From Portunus trituberculatus (Eukaryota > Arthropoda > Malacostraca > Decapoda > Portunidae): DNA of 64,000 nucleotides. Under the pieces are notes generated by a model. The model did no database searches. It was not told the DNA's origin and was given only the letters and a program-made list of their open reading frames with translations. The translations under genes and the position numbers were made by a program. Of this stretch, positions 49,278 through 61,423 are shown piece by piece. The stretch's first letter is position 1. Each line of letters begins with the position of its first letter. The DNA lies in contig NC_059278.1 in assembly GCF_017591435.1 (NCBI RefSeq), positions 9,122,722 to 9,186,721 on the forward strand, read 5' to 3'.

Positions 49278-49540
49278 AGCGTAGTGTAGTGGTTAGCATG
49301 CTTGACTCACAATCGAGAGGGCCAGGTTCGAGTCCCGGAAAGCGGCGAGGCAAATGGGCAAGCCTCTTAATGTGTGGCCCCTGTTCACCTAGCAGTAAAT
49401 AGGTACGGGATGTAACTCGAGGGGTTGTGGTGTGTGTTATGTAGTCTCAGTCCTACCCAAAGATCAGTCTATGAGCTCTGAGCTCGCTCCATAATGGGAA
49501 AGACTGGCTGGGTGACCAGCAGGAAACTGAGGTGAATTAC
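49278..49540 (+). mobile_element. SINE-A copy 4
   Basis: A box TAGTGTAGTGG, anticodon loop CTCACAA and B box GGTTCGAGTCC are followed by the full SINE-A body. It ends GGTGAATTACACACACA. Its 5' side is now the P-like element. With that element and one TSD copy removed, the 5' flank is the ACACACACACTACACAC tract at 47841-47859, so this SINE also originally followed (CA)n. Confidence 0.87.
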
Positions 49541-49610
49541 ACACACACACATATGCTGCTTGTGGCACATCACGTTATACAATATAATGTATGAAACGTA
49601 ACGACGGTGA

Positions 49611-49612
<2 letters not shown>

Positions 49613-49692
<80 letters not shown>
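49613..49692. repeat. (GT)n microsatellite
   Basis: Pure GT tract forming, on the minus strand, the (CA)n tail of LINE-A copy 3. Confidence 0.97.
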
Positions 49693-49694
<2 letters not shown>

Positions 49695-51085
49695 TTACCT
49701 AATTGTATTTACCTAATTGTAACATACGGGAAAAGAGCTATGCTCGTGTTGTCCCGTCTCCATATCTATTAATGTCCAGCTTTTTCTTAAAATCATGAAT
49801 ATTCCTTGCGTTGACCACTTCCACGTCTAAACTATTCCATGCTTCCACCCTTCTATGAGGGAAGCTATATTTTTCACATCTCTCCTATAAGTGGCCATTT
49901 TAGTTTTTTCCCATGCCCTCTCGACATTCTTCCATTCCACATACACAGATCTTCCCTATCCATTTTTCCATGCCAATCATCACTCTGTATATTGCTATCA
50001 GGTCTCCCCTTTCTCTTCTGTTTTCCAGGGTTGGAAGTTGCATTCTTTTCAGTCTGTCTTCATAAGTCAAATCTCTTAAGTCAGGCACCATTTTGTTGCA
50101 GCCCTCTGTACTTTCTCTAGTTTCCTTATGTGTTTCTTTAAGTTCGGAGCCCACTGTATTGTTGCATATTCAAGCCTCGGTCTTATCATTGCAGTAATTA
50201 TTTTCTTCATCATTTCTTCATCTAGATATCTGAACGCCACTCTTATGTTCCTCAATAAGTTCAATACTTCTCCAATTATTTTGTTTATATGTCTCTCTGG
50301 CGATAGGTCATTGGTAATTGTCACCCCAAGGTCTTTTCTTCATGACTGGTTTTATGTCTTCATTTCCTATCTTGTACATACTCCTGATTCTTCTTTCACT
50401 CTTGCCAAACTCTATTTTCTTGCATTTTGTCGTGTTGAACTCCATTTGCCATGTACAGCTCCATTTCCATATTCTGTCCAAGTCTTCCTGGAGTAGTTCG
50501 CAATCTTTGTCACATCTCACTTTTCGTAACAATTTTGCATCGTCTGCAAATAGGCTCACATAACTGGACACCCCATCCACCATGTCATTTATGTAGACTG
50601 CGAACATTACTGGTGCCAACACTGATCCCTGTGGAACTCCACTCTCCACCAATCCCCATTCTGATGGTCTGTCCTTAATTATTGTTCTCATTTCTCTTCC
50701 TACCAAAAAGTCTTCCATCCATTTTAGTAAACTGCCATGCACTCCTCCTACCATTTCAAGTTTCCAGATCAGTCTCTGGTGTGGTACCTTATCAAAGGCC
50801 TTTTAAATCCAGATATATTCCATCAGCCCAACCATCTCTTTCCTGTATTACATCTATCACCCTCGAATAGTAACATATCAGGTTTGTCGTGCATGAACGC
50901 CCTTTCCTAAAACCAAATTGACACTCACAAAGTATGTCATTTTTCTCCAAGAAGTCTGTCCATCTAGTCTTCACCACCCTCTCACACATCTTAGCTACCA
51001 CACTTGTAAGTGACACTGGTCTATAGTTCAATGGGTCTCTCTTGTTACCTGATTTATAGATTGGGACTATGTTAGCTCTTTTCCA

Positions 51086-51088
<3 letters not shown>
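49693..51088 (-). mobile_element. LINE family A, copy 3 (5'-truncated)
   Basis: The RT half and 3' end of family A. On the minus strand it begins CTGGAAAAGAGCTAACA after (CA)n and ends in doubled ACAATTAGGTAAATAC then (CA)n. RT motifs FGFRKGRSCTTNLICYYSR, GVPQGSVLAPVMFAVYINDM and FADD (50539-50550) are intact. It keeps bases at homopolymers where copies 1 and 2 have lost one (for example LEKNDILCE is in frame). It shares with both copies the shift just before GVTITND and the one at ATKW. This copy is the best guide to the family's true RT frame. Confidence 0.88.

Positions 51089-51090
<2 letters not shown>

Positions 51091-51118
<28 letters not shown>
51091..51118. repeat. (GT)n junction between two minus-strand LINEs
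   Basis: Short GT tract that is the CA tail of the LINE-B fragment and the 5' flank of LINE-A copy 3 on the minus strand. Confidence 0.93.
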
Positions 51119-51121
<3 letters not shown>

Positions 51122-51625
51122 TTACCTAGTTGTATTTACCTAGTTGTAGTTTTACAGGGCCTGGGCTATATGCTCATGTGGCCCCGTCTCCATATCTATA
51201 CTTATCCAATCTTACTTTAAAAGTATGCACACTCGTTGCAGACACTACTTCTTCATTTAAACTGTTCCACGTCTCAATACATCTTTGCGGGAAACTATAT
51301 TTTTTAACATCTCTCAGACATCTTCCTTTTCTCAGCTTTTTACTATGAGATCTTGTGCTTCAGATGTCATATTCTTCTCTCAGGATCAGTTTCTCATTAT
51401 CCACTTGGTTCATTCCGTTGATCAATTTATAAACTTGTATCAGGTCTCCTCTCTCCCTTCTTTGTTCCAGGGTTGGTAGATCCATAGCCTTTAGTCTCTC
51501 CTCATATGTCATCCTTTCAAATTCTGGAATCATTCTTGTAGCCATTTTTTGTAGTCTCTCCAATTTTCTTATATGTTTCTTTTTATGAGGGGTCCACACT
51601 ACTCCTGCATATTCCAATCTGGGTC
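51119..51625 (-). mobile_element. LINE-B 3' fragment, minus strand
   Basis: On the minus strand it runs from LEYAGVVWTPHKKKHIRKLE through MDLPTLEQRRERGDLIQVYK to the doubled CTAGGTAAATAC end, then (CA)n. The 5' flank on its strand is a short TG run rather than CA, the one departure from the pattern seen elsewhere. Confidence 0.85.
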
Positions 51626-52250
51626 ACACACACAAATGAGGAGTGTAAATTCTATTGTCCCCCATTTCTTGAATCTTGAAAAACATGGTACATTTCTTCT
51701 AGCAAAAAAAGCATCTTGCAATCTTGGTTATCACACTACCTCTTCTATCACTATCTTTAAAATGATGGTATATTTCATTTCATATACCTTAAATCCACCA
51801 ATATTTTTTTTTCCTGTCCTTCAAACTTAATAAAAATGGCAAGGTACAAATTCAGAGTAGTCCTGGAACAAAGTGAGTAACCTTGTACTGTAACTTAGTG
51901 AATGGTGTCCAGAGTTTTCTTTCTACTGTGTTAGATCACCCAAGGCTGCTCATCTACAAGTGTGATACTCATGAAGACTCAAATTTTCCTACTCTATAAA
52001 ATAAATCCTTACACTGACTCAATGTGTCTTCTTGCCAACCATCCTGATTCCTGCCTTCCCAGGGTCTCTCAAGGAGCTGATATTTTGGTAGATTTGCTCA
52101 GAGGTCCCTCCTTGCCTCACTGGATCTCTCTGATTTTGCAAGAAATATAAATTTGTTACAGTTTTTACAATAAACAATTTTTACTACCCTCAGGCCAACA
52201 GTAGCATTAGTATTGTTGTGGGAGTGGTGTAACAGAAGCAGTGAGTAGTA
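51626..52250. other. No gene seen
   Basis: AT-rich DNA with no supported feature before the next transposon's TA flank. Confidence 0.5.
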
Positions 52251-53100
52251 CAGTGGAACCTTGGTTTACAAATTCACCTGTGTAAGAAAAAAATTGGTTG
52301 ATGAACCATTTGGTCCACAAACAAAGTTGCTGACTTTGGCGTGAGATGGCGTCACACAGAGCATCAGTTATTCTCATGGTACCATATTTAAAGAGTGTTT
52401 CTTGTGTTGCTGTTTTGCTATTTAAAGAGTGTTTCTTGTGTTGCTGTTGTTCTCTTTTGTTTGTTTTTTTCATTGAATAGACCCTCATTATATCTCCCAA
52501 GATAGTGCAATGTGCTAATGATAGTAGTATTAAGAAGCTGAAGTATATTACAATAGAAATAAAGAAAGCCATACCAGCAAAGCATCTTGAAAATAATGCT
52601 ACTGTTCAATCCACATGAAGAAAAATAGAAAATAAAAGAACTTTATTACAAATTGTGAGATGCAAGAAAAATTATTTCCAAGATGGTTTGCTAGTATGGC
52701 AAGTCTAAGGAGTCACAAGATTCTGCAAGATGTTTGTTTGGGCCGCCATATTTGTCATCAGCTGATCACAACACAAAGGTGCCTCATCTACTCCAGGACA
52801 GCTAGTGATGCATGATAAACATGATCAGGAAGATCAGCGCATGGCATCTTGCCGTCAGTCAGACACCAATACTACAGCAACAATGATCCTTTGTTTATTC
52901 CACGAGAGGCACATAAAAGCATTTGATTGAGAATGCGTGCTGGAGGTACCCCAGTGTGAGTGCCAACTTGTCCTCTCAAACACAACCCTGGGATCTAGGA
53001 GTGGATAAATCTATTTTACATTGATACCTATGGGGAAAATGGGTTTGGTTCATGAATGACCTTCAGGAATGAGTTAAGCTTGTAAACTGAAATTCCACTG
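52251..53100 (+). mobile_element. Tigger/pogo-like element 3, 850 bp
   Basis: The ends CAGTGGAACCTTGGTTTAC and (inverted) CAGTGGAATTTCAGTTTAC match over about 24 bases. TA lies immediately outside both (52249-52250 and 53101-53102). A fragment near 52515-52610 reads SIKKLKYITIEIKKAIPAKH, resembling the Tigger N-terminal helix-turn-helix (KRKxITLExKxxIIxKHE). There is no catalytic domain, so it is a non-autonomous copy of a family different from Tigger 1 and 2. Confidence 0.8.
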
Positions 53101-54539
53101 TAACAGGAATATTAGCAACTGTTGTTATAAGGAAGATAGATAAAAAACCATTTTCTGAAGAAGAACAAAAGAAAATGAAGGAAAAAGTATTTTGTTATTC
53201 AGTTTGAAGGTCTTTCAATAGCTAAATATCAAAACAATAATTATGATTTTTCCCCTTGTTTAAAATTAAAGCTCCCAGATAACATTTTAGCCATCAACCT
53301 TCATTACAAATATCACTACAAAACAAAATGAAAAAAATATACTATTAGGTAAATATAAAAACAAGCATGTATCAAATATGTCCCTGAAAGCAGATGTAAT
53401 CTAAGTAACTGAAATGCTAATAACTTAAGATACCAAGCACAATATTCAATGTACATCAATAATTTTCATATAGGTTCTCCTTGTAAGCCATTCTAATACA
53501 CAATTACCTTGAGGAAATTTGAATACGTAAAATTAAATATATGCCAAATAATAAATACACAAATAAAATTTACAAAAAACATCACGGAAACACCAGAAGA
53601 GTGACCATCACCAACCCGTTACAACACGACATTTAATTGGAGAGTCACTACAAAAAACTAATTGACAAATAAATATAGTAATAAACAAAATTAATTTCAC
53701 ATGGCAACAACTCAAACCCACAATCTTCCCACTTTACCCATCACGTTTCTATTTCTAGCACTTGTCTTAACTTTCTCTTCCCTAACATTGACACACTTCA
53801 GACCTGTTCCCCCCAACGGACACTTCAGCAATACACAATACCACAGTGTTTCAGGTTATATTTAGAAAAATCATGAACTATTTACCATTATGAAATTAAT
53901 ATGTGGCAGATGGAAGACTGGCTGTGCTTGTTATGAGACACTAGAGTTAGTGCTTCACATGCAAATTTCAGTTGGTAGCTGGTGGTGGAAATGGAGAGGC
54001 CAGTATGCAGGGAGAGGAATGAGTCAATTTTTTTTTCCTATTTATTTATCCTTTTATTTCTTATTCCTTTTTTTAAAGTGAGATAAGTGTAATGTGCCAC
54101 TGTCTAAAATAAGTTGAGTAGTCTGCTCCAGTCCTGTGTGGAGTGTGAAAGGCAGGAGCGCTTGTATGCGTCAGTACTGGTATATGTTTGGTATGCCTGG
54201 TTGTGTTGCAAATATGTTGATTGTGCTGTGGAAATATTATATAAACTAATGTCTGTGTGACCTTGAGACTGAACATGTGTTAAGTTTGTGTGTTTGTCTG
54301 TGTATGTGAAGGGAGTCCATATTTATTTGTTGCTTTAAGTATGTTGTAATGCCAGGCAATAATGTTTAATTGTTTGTGGTGAATCTACTCACTTTGGTGT
54401 TGTTCTAAACTATCAATGTTGGTGTAAGGCAGGGAACAGCATTCTAGCATAGGTCTGAGAAGTGAATAGTGATATATGTATTGTGTCATCTGAAGAGAAG
54501 TATCGGTTCTTCCCTCTTTCTTGTATGATTTTTGCTAAA
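53101..54539. other. No gene seen
   Basis: AT-rich sequence. I found no frame, RNA or repeat that I can defend. Confidence 0.5.
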
Positions 54540-55440
54540 ATTTTGTAGCTGTTATAAAAGGCTTATTGATCTGTAGTTACCTCTCTCTCTGTTATATCCC
54601 CCTTTTTGTGTGTTGGGCAGATGATACTGTTTGTCCAGTCCAGTGGTGTGTTCTCTCCTTGGTGAATATTTTGTATGGCTCACACTAGCCATCTAATTAC
54701 CTGGTCTCCTCCAGCTCTCAGTAACTCACTTGACACCCCAATTTCTGGTGCTTTGCCATTGGGCATACTTTTGATTGCTCTTTTTGTTTTGCCAGTAAGT
54801 ATCAAATTTATTTCTGGCACATTTCTTCCTATTCCTCTCATTTCTGTCTCCTCTCTTCCTTCATCTTAGTTTAATATTTCTTGGAAACGAGTCTTCTATA
54901 ATCTCTCCACTTCTCTTTGTTCATTGTTAATTTTCCTCTTTTATCCTTCAGAACAATTGAGCTGGCTTCCATTCTTTGGTGATGTCCTCTATTGTTGACA
55001 ATAGTTCCTTCCTTTTCCATTCTTGAAACTCGCTTCACATTTTCTACATTTTGTGATGGCCTATTTTTCTTTTGCTTCCCTTTAGTTTCTGTTTCTTGAC
55101 ACAGTCTTATGCATATATCAATATTTTCCTGTGTTTGGTTTATGTTTTCTCTCTTTGCTGCTCTTCCTTCATCTATCTTTTCTAATATTTCTTCTATATT
55201 CTACTTTCATTTAGTTTTTCTGGCTTCTTCCAGCAAGTTTCCTGCTTGTTTTTTTGAGAATGTCTCTTTCTCTGTTCCATATCTTCCCCTGAGTGGTGCT
55301 TCAAATCAGCCTCCACTTATTATTTCATATTCTTTACAAACCTGTTTGTCTTCAATTTCTTCCAAATTATACTTTGTTATTCCCTCATTTCTATTGCCCT
55401 CTTTATGGATTTTCACTCTAATGTTTGAAAGTATGAGCTT
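54540..55440 (-). pseudogene. RTE-like LINE fragment: linker and start of RT
   Basis: Minus-strand pieces in order read KRGKLTMNKEKWRDY (near 54900-54950), then LAKQKEQSKVCPMAKHQK and, across a shift, ELEETR (54690-54790). TPLDWTNSIICPTHKKG then follows near 54600-54650. These match the segment that precedes RT in RTE-type elements (GxxxxxxEEIxxRWxEYFxELL, then PxGKAPGxDxIxxELL, then IPxxKKGD). The endonuclease and the RT palm are missing. Heavily mutated. Confidence 0.5.
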
Positions 55441-55639
55441 GTATGACCAGGTATGGCAGCATTAAAAAAATTATAAAAAAGATGACTGCATAAATTTTTT
55501 TTAATCACAGTGTTATTCCAAGTAATTAATGTGAAGTATTCCAAGTATCAAATGAAGTGTAATTTTTGTGATGGATAGGGTATTTGGTGATGCACAAAAC
55601 TTTCAAGGTTGGACACACAAAGAGAAGGCGGTACTGTGG

Positions 55640-55760
55640 TTACAGTGAAAGCTAACTTAAGGGTTAGCTTGGGTTAGGTTAGGCTAGGTTGGGTCAGGGT
55701 TAGGTTGGATTGGCTTAGGATGGGCATGGCAAAGGTAAGATAATTCTAGGTTACTTTAGG
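55640..55760. repeat. Degenerate TTAGG-like interstitial repeats
   Basis: A run of GGGTTAGCTTGGGTTAGG, TTAGGCTAGG and TTAGGTTGG units resembling the arthropod telomere motif TTAGG, imperfect throughout. Confidence 0.6.
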
Positions 55761-55899
55761 TTAAATTAGCACGTGTGAGATTAGTATCCATGGAAGGTTG
55801 AGGTTACTTTGGATACTTTGGCAGATTTTGCCTGTTAGCGGCACAGCTGAAGTGGCCTTCCACTGGCTCCAGTACCCTCCTCAATCCTTAACCCTGGAC

Positions 55900-57656
55900 T
55901 TTGTGTTATGGTTATGAGGGTGTTGTGGTGGGAGTGAGGGTATCCTGGTGTTGGAGGTTCATCTGGTATCCCACTGAGACACTAGTCCAGTCTACTCTTA
56001 AAGCACTCCACTGTGATGTTTGTCAGACTTTGGAGTTCTTTTGGAATGCAGTTGAACAAGCGGGTTCTTTGTGGGTTAACATGTTATGTACCAGTGTTCG
56101 CATTCTGGCTGCTGAGCTTCGCGTTTCCTGTACATAACACAACTGACCTCTCCTGGGGTGTGGGTGAGGGCTTTTCCCTCTAGAATTTTCCAGACATAGA
56201 TGACTATGTATCTTTCCCTCCTCTGCAGCAAGTAGAGTCGCGTGTTTCAGCCTTTTCCAGTAGTTTAAGTGTTGTACGTCCTGGATTCTACTAGTAAAAG
56301 CTCTTTGAGGGATTTCAAAGGAGGTTATATCTTGAATTTTATCAGGGAAACCCAAGCTGACAGCAATATTCTAATTTGGGTAGGACCATAGTTTTCCACA
56401 GGATCAACATGCATTTTTGTTCCCTGGTTTGGAATGTTCTGAGGACCCGGCCAATCATCTTCCTTGCTTCATCTGTTGTCTTGTTATAGTGATAGGTGAA
56501 TGATGCATCATTACTCATGTGCACCCCCAGATCTTTAACATGGTTAGCTTCCTTGATGACCTGTCCCTTGATGAGTAATTTGTTGCCTGTATTATTTCAT
56601 GCTCGTCTCTTTATCTGAGCAGTTCAAATTTTTCACTATTCAGTGCCATGTTATTTTCTTCAACCCAGGTTAATATTATGTCAAGGTCCATTTGTAGCTT
56701 CTGTGCATCCTCGACTTCTGTCACCTTTCATGTTGTCTGCTACAGAGGTGACTTCAGAGTGCTCCAGCTTTTGGTCAATGTCACCTACATACATGATGAA
56801 AAGGAGGGGACCAAGCACAGAACCTTGTGGTACTCCGCTTTGTACTGGACTGAGCTCAGATAGGGTTCCCATGACTGACATCTGCTGAGTCCTTCCTGTG
56901 AGGAAACTATGGATCGACTTCCCAAGAGGTTCCCCCGATGCCATGGCTTTTCAATTTGTGTAATAATAAGTCATGATCAACTTTATCAACAGCCTTTGCA
57001 AAATGTAAATATATTACATCAACATTATTTCCATTCCTTATATTTTCTAGTATGCCTTCATAGTGGACCAACAGCTGTGAAAGGCAGGATCAGTGTTGCC
57101 TGAAGCCATGCTGTCCATTGTTGAAAATGTTGTTTTCAAAGAACCTGATCATGTTTACCTTAACAATTTTCTCACCAATGTTAATGATGCGTGAGGTCAG
57201 TGTCACAGGTCTGTACTGACTTGCTAGTCCTCTACTGCCTCCTTTGTGGATAGGTGTTATAATCCCAGTTTTCAGTGCCTGTGGAATGATGCATATTTCT
57301 AAGGATTTTTGCCAGAGGTGTTGAAGTAGTTTGGCCAGTTCTCTCTTGCATGTTGTGGATGCAAGCCCTCAGGGCCTGTTGCTGCATCAGGTGCAATCTC
57401 TTCAATGGTTCTAATAATGTCATCTTCTGAGGTGGTGATGGTGGATAGTTGTGGGCCCCCCCTCAGGAACAAGTGTAAAAAAAACTATGTAGATCTGTTA
57501 CTACTTCGCCGGCCCTTGGTGTGATAATACACTTTCATACTGTGTTTTCAGTATGTTTGCCATTTCCTTATTGTTTCCTGTTAAGTCTCCGGTGCCATCT
57601 TTAAGTGGGCCGACGGATGCTCTTGTCTTCAGTTTTTTGTTGGCATAAGCAAAGAA
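55900..57656 (-). pseudogene. LINE-D reverse transcriptase, dead catalytic box
   Basis: In order on the minus strand: YFFAYANKKLKTRASVGPLK and ANILKTQYESVLS, then finger motifs, VDHDLLLHKL-like sequence, and SIHSFLTGRTQQMSVMG. Next are SGVPQGSVLGPLLFIMYVGD and the palm box, then LPKLEYCCQLGFP and the C terminus near 55903. The box that should read FADD is VADN at 56732-56743, so a catalytic aspartate is lost. Several frameshifts are present. Confidence 0.78.
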
Positions 57657-57659
57657 GTA

Positions 57660-58651
57660 CAGGCAACCCCCATTTAACGAAGGGGTTACGTTCCTGAAAA
57701 ACACTTCGTTAAGCGAAACTTCGTTAAGCGAACCGATTATAACAAGTTTAACCCCTGATTTGAACTTCCATTGAGAGTAAGCAAAGTGAGAGTGCATCAT
57801 AGTACAGTAAAAGGTTTAATGAAAGTAAGAATTATGAAGTTAAACATTTAGGTAGTTTAATTTAAGTCATTATAATGTACACTAATGTATGTATGTATGT
57901 AACTTTATAATGTTGATGATCTTAACTTTATGAAGGGAGGAAGAGTGAAACGGGAAAGACACTAACCGGCAACCTGTGGAATGTAAACAAAGTGCGCATC
58001 ATTGTACTGCATACAAAACTTATGTACCACATTTCCACAAGGCTTTCCATTTTATCCATTGTAGAGTCACGAGTTCAGGTGGTTCTTTTAGCTTGCAAGG
58101 AAGATACGGTCTCACCAGCCTTCTTAATAGAGTCTGCTGACTTGAAAATAGAGACAGTATAATATGGAGTCAAGATAGTGGCCAGCACTGCTATAGTTTT
58201 CTGGCCTCTCTCATGTCTGTGAATAATATCTAGCTTCATTTGGAGAGTAAGAGACTTCCTGGTCTTCTTACGAACACTAGGCCAATTGCAGGGCGTTTTG
58301 GTGGTAAGTTGAGCTAGGGAAGACAAGCTGCTGCTGAGGCTGTTATGTTTTGACTGGGGAGTGAGTGTTGCGTGTTGTCCACGAGAGGCTTGATCTTGAT
58401 CTTGATCTTTATTCTATAGGTGTCCCAGGATTTTTCCTGAGGCAGGCCTTAGTACCAGCAGCTCCTGGTGTATTCAAAAGCCTGTCAGCTTGCGTGATAT
58501 GGTGGGGCTTTCAAATTTGGAAAAAAATTATCTGGATAAAACTTCGTTAAAGCGAGTTTGGTGTTCGTTAAACGAGCAGATGGTAGTAAAATGAAACCTT
58601 TGTTGTAGCGAAATTTTGTTGTGTGAACCTTCGTTAAACGGGGGTTGCTTG
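57660..58651 (-). mobile_element. Tigger/pogo-like element 2, inserted into LINE D
   Basis: The 992-bp element has ends CAGGCAACCCCCATTTAACG and (inverted) CAAGCAACCCCCGTTTAACG, with TA outside each (57658-57659 and 58652-58653). It is collinear with Tigger 1 minus its MITE, including the same internal deletion. Removing it with one TA restores NNIKGNPKYFFAYANKKLK of LINE D in frame. Inside on the minus strand (58075-58326) is the helix-turn-helix fragment RKSLTLQMKLDIIHRHERGQ. Confidence 0.9.
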
Positions 58652-58655
58652 TACT

Positions 58656-59703
58656 TAGGGTTACCCTTAATGTTGTTCATGGCCTGTCTCTCATCGTGTA
58701 GTTGCTGGTTTGCTAATGATTGTTTCAGCTTTTCTTCTGTTTTTATAATTTGACTCTTTATCTTATCTTGGACAGTGTTATGTTTAGTGGCTGCCACCTT
58801 CCTCCTGAGTTTTTATTTGTTTTCTCATCAGGATTCTCTATCTTTTTTCTTTGTGGCAGCCTTTCTCCTTGGGACATATTTTCTGCAGACCAAGATATTT
58901 TTGGGTCATCTTATTAAGTATTTCATCTGGATCTTGCTGGTCTGTATTCCAGTTCACTTTACTTAGTTCTAATTTGAGTTTGTCCCAGTTTATGTTTTTA
59001 CCATAGAAGTTGAAATCCATGAGAGAATCCTGGTATACATGTTGTTTGGACAATTGTTTGAAATGGATAGACTGCCAATGTTAGCAAGTGCAGTGATGAA
59101 TTTATGGTCTGACATGACAGTGTCTGTTGCTTCTAGTGAGTGAATCAAGCCATTGCTATTCATAATTATCAGGTCCAGGATGTTGTCTCCTCTTGTTGGC
59201 ATGTCTATGCACTGGATTAGGAGATCATTTTCCATCACCTCAATTAGTGCCAGGGCTTGTTGTTTTCCTTCCCGTGTTGTCCCTTTAATGCTCATGTTAG
59301 ACCACTTTATAGAAGGGAGGTTGAAGTCTCCAAGGATAATGACCTCCGTTGATGATTCCACGTTTGAAATTATTTCCTTAATCATTTTAGAGATGTTTAT
59401 GAACTCCTCCATTGTGGTATTTGGGGGTCTATACACAGTAATGAGAATAAGACCAATTTTCCTGAGGTAGAGTGATAGTAGTTCTGTGGTCCCATTGGAG
59501 AAAAGTTTTAATTCCTCTGTTGATGAAGCTATGTCATCCCTGATATATGTTGCTACCCCACCATGTGAACTGCTTGACCTGTCTGCTCTGAATGTTGTAT
59601 AATCTTTGATGTATAACTCTGAATTTAGATGGTCATTTCTCATGCGAGTTTCTATTAGGGAGAAGAAGAGAGCATTCTCCTGCTGGGCCATCTCTGCTAG
59701 CAT
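58656..59703 (-). pseudogene. LINE-D endonuclease and linker
   Basis: The endonuclease (58990-59703) is one open frame: FFSLIETRMRND, HGGVATYIRDD, LILITVYRPPNTTMEEFINI, VIILGDFNLPSIKW, NILDLIIMNSNG, and VMSDHKFITALA. These are the catalytic motifs of EEP-type LINE endonucleases (ET, YRPP, GDFN, DLI, SDH). The linker continues as GKNINWDKLKLELSKVNWNT, then DKIKSQIIKTEEKLKQSL and NNIKGNPK, where the Tigger breaks it. Confidence 0.82.
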
Positions 59704-60254
59704 TGGGATCTTTATTTGGTCAGTTTTTGGATACAGACCTCAGATGTCAGCATAATAGAAGGTGCCTAATGACACACACTGGTGCATCCCCTGTCTTTGC
59801 TCTTTAATCTCTCCAGTCGATCTACCAGGAGATCTACTGTCTTTTGATTCCTCCTTTCCATATCCATGAGTTGCTGCATCAAGAATTCTAAAAATGAGAA
59901 ATGTTTGTTCTGCCTGCCCCGTGGTGAGTCATGGGGTGCAGGTGGTGGGCTGGCAGTAGCAGCTAAAATTACACATTCATTAGTGCCATTCCATTTGTGA
60001 CAAATTGGCTGGTGATGTTTCTGCGCTTACGGCTGGGGCATCACTGGCCTTTTTTCGCAGTGTGTTTTTTATGTGGATGTTTACAATTTTCCTTAAAGCA
60101 CTTCTGTTTTAGAGATTCCTCAACAGATGTATGGGTGGAAGTTTTGGCATTGGTTGCCAAGTATGCATCCCAGCTTTGCATCCATGCCATGTTTCAACAC
60201 TTTAGGGCAAAGTTTAGGGTGACTTTGACTATAGCCATGTCCGTTAATCACATA

Positions 60255-60840
60255 TCAACAGTTATTTTTCTTATAATACATGCAGTTTAAGAATTTTTGG
60301 GTTTTTGTATTATTTTTGCCAGCTTCTATTTCTGAACTTGGCAGGTTTGGTACTACACCTTCCACTATGGGTGTCGAATCAGGCTGATTTGTAGTTGCGT
60401 AGCTTGCATTTGTAGGGTTCACTTTGGTGGGAGGGAGAGAGGAAGGCAGGTTAGAAGGGAGCAACCTGAGGTTCATATCTTCAGGAGAGCTTCCTAAACC
60501 TGTGCTGGCCTCTGTGTTCACTTCTCCATCATCTGTCTGTTCTTGGTGGCTGTGTGTGGAGTTTTTATCAATTATCCTGGTGAAGTTTTCCCCTAACTCC
60601 TTTCTCATGTCTTCTTCAATTTCTTCCTTTCTGTCTCCATAATCGGCAGATGTATTTCTTGTGCATGAGTGGCACATGTGTTTTCAGCTTTTTTTTAGGG
60701 TGACCATGCAGTGTATTGGGAGATTCGTGCATGTGTAATGTCACCACATTTAGCAGTCATTGCACTTAATCCCACTCCAACAATGATTTTGGCATACAAC
60801 ACAAGGGGAAAACTTATTTGTCCGACTCTGTGGTAGTGGG
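60255..60840 (-). pseudogene. LINE-D ORF1 with PHD-like zinc finger
   Basis: The minus-strand frame near 60660-60830 reads CVVCQNHCWSGIKCNDC, then HYTCTNLPIHC, then KHMCHSCTRN. This is a PHD-type arrangement (C-x2-C, C-x2-C, H-x2-C, C-x2-C), with stops at two positions. A Pro/Ser/Thr-rich linker of about 140 residues follows (60255-60677). PHD fingers occur in ORF1 of some CR1-like LINEs, where they are thought to aid nucleic-acid or protein binding. Confidence 0.55.
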
Positions 60841-61327
60841 AAATTGCTGTATGGTCAGGGTTTTGCTTACATTTTTCATGTAGTTGGCCATTTTTGGAAA
60901 CAACCAGTGACCTGTGACCTATTATTCCTGATTTTTGGCACTAATTCCCGCATTTCTTGCACATGTACCACTTTAACGTTCACTTATTGTGTTCACTCTA
61001 GTGATAGTCGCATAAGAAACCAGAAAAGGTATCTGAAATACAATTATTTTACACAAAGAAAGGGGAGCACTGAGCCAGGATATCCTGGGTGCTGCAGCTC
61101 CCCATTAGGTTAGGCACGATTATTATCATCAAGGCTGTGCTCCACAACTAAGAATCCTGAATATGGGTGTCAAAATTAGAATATTGTTAAAAAATTGTGT
61201 AGAATGTAAATGAAATATCCAATTAGATTTTGTTCTGTGCTAATGTGCTGCCCTGAGTGGCCATAAGAGGCAAAACAAGAACAACCTCTTACATCAGGCA
61301 GGACCTCCTTCATCTTTTACATCTTAT

Positions 61328-61330
<3 letters not shown>
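60841..61330. other. No gene seen
   Basis: AT-rich sequence. Near 61070-61110 a CCAGGATATCCTGGGTGCTG phrase is followed by CCCATTAGGTTAGG. This is similar to the repeat at 62040-62280 but is not a complete unit. Confidence 0.4.

Positions 61331-61420
<90 letters not shown>
61331..61420. repeat. (GA)n microsatellite
   Basis: About 90 bases of pure GA. Confidence 0.97.

Positions 61421-61423
<3 letters not shown>

Larger units (their letters stand above)
55860..60840 (-). mobile_element. LINE copy D (CR1-like) with PHD-type ORF1, split by a Tigger
   Basis: A long minus-strand element: ORF1 (about 60255-60840), a linker with zinc-knuckle-like Cys/His clusters (about 59900-60255), endonuclease (58990-59703), then RT (55900-57656 after the insertion). 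A Tigger at 57660-58651 interrupts the linker between endonuclease and RT. The 3' end is poorly defined and has no CA tail. The family differs from A, B and C in ORF1 type and RT sequence. Confidence 0.8.

Noticed and set aside
54675..55465. Plus-strand hydrophobic frames as membrane proteins
   Set aside because: They are shadows of the minus-strand RTE-like remnant, whose A-rich sense strand gives Phe/Ser/Leu-rich antisense frames.
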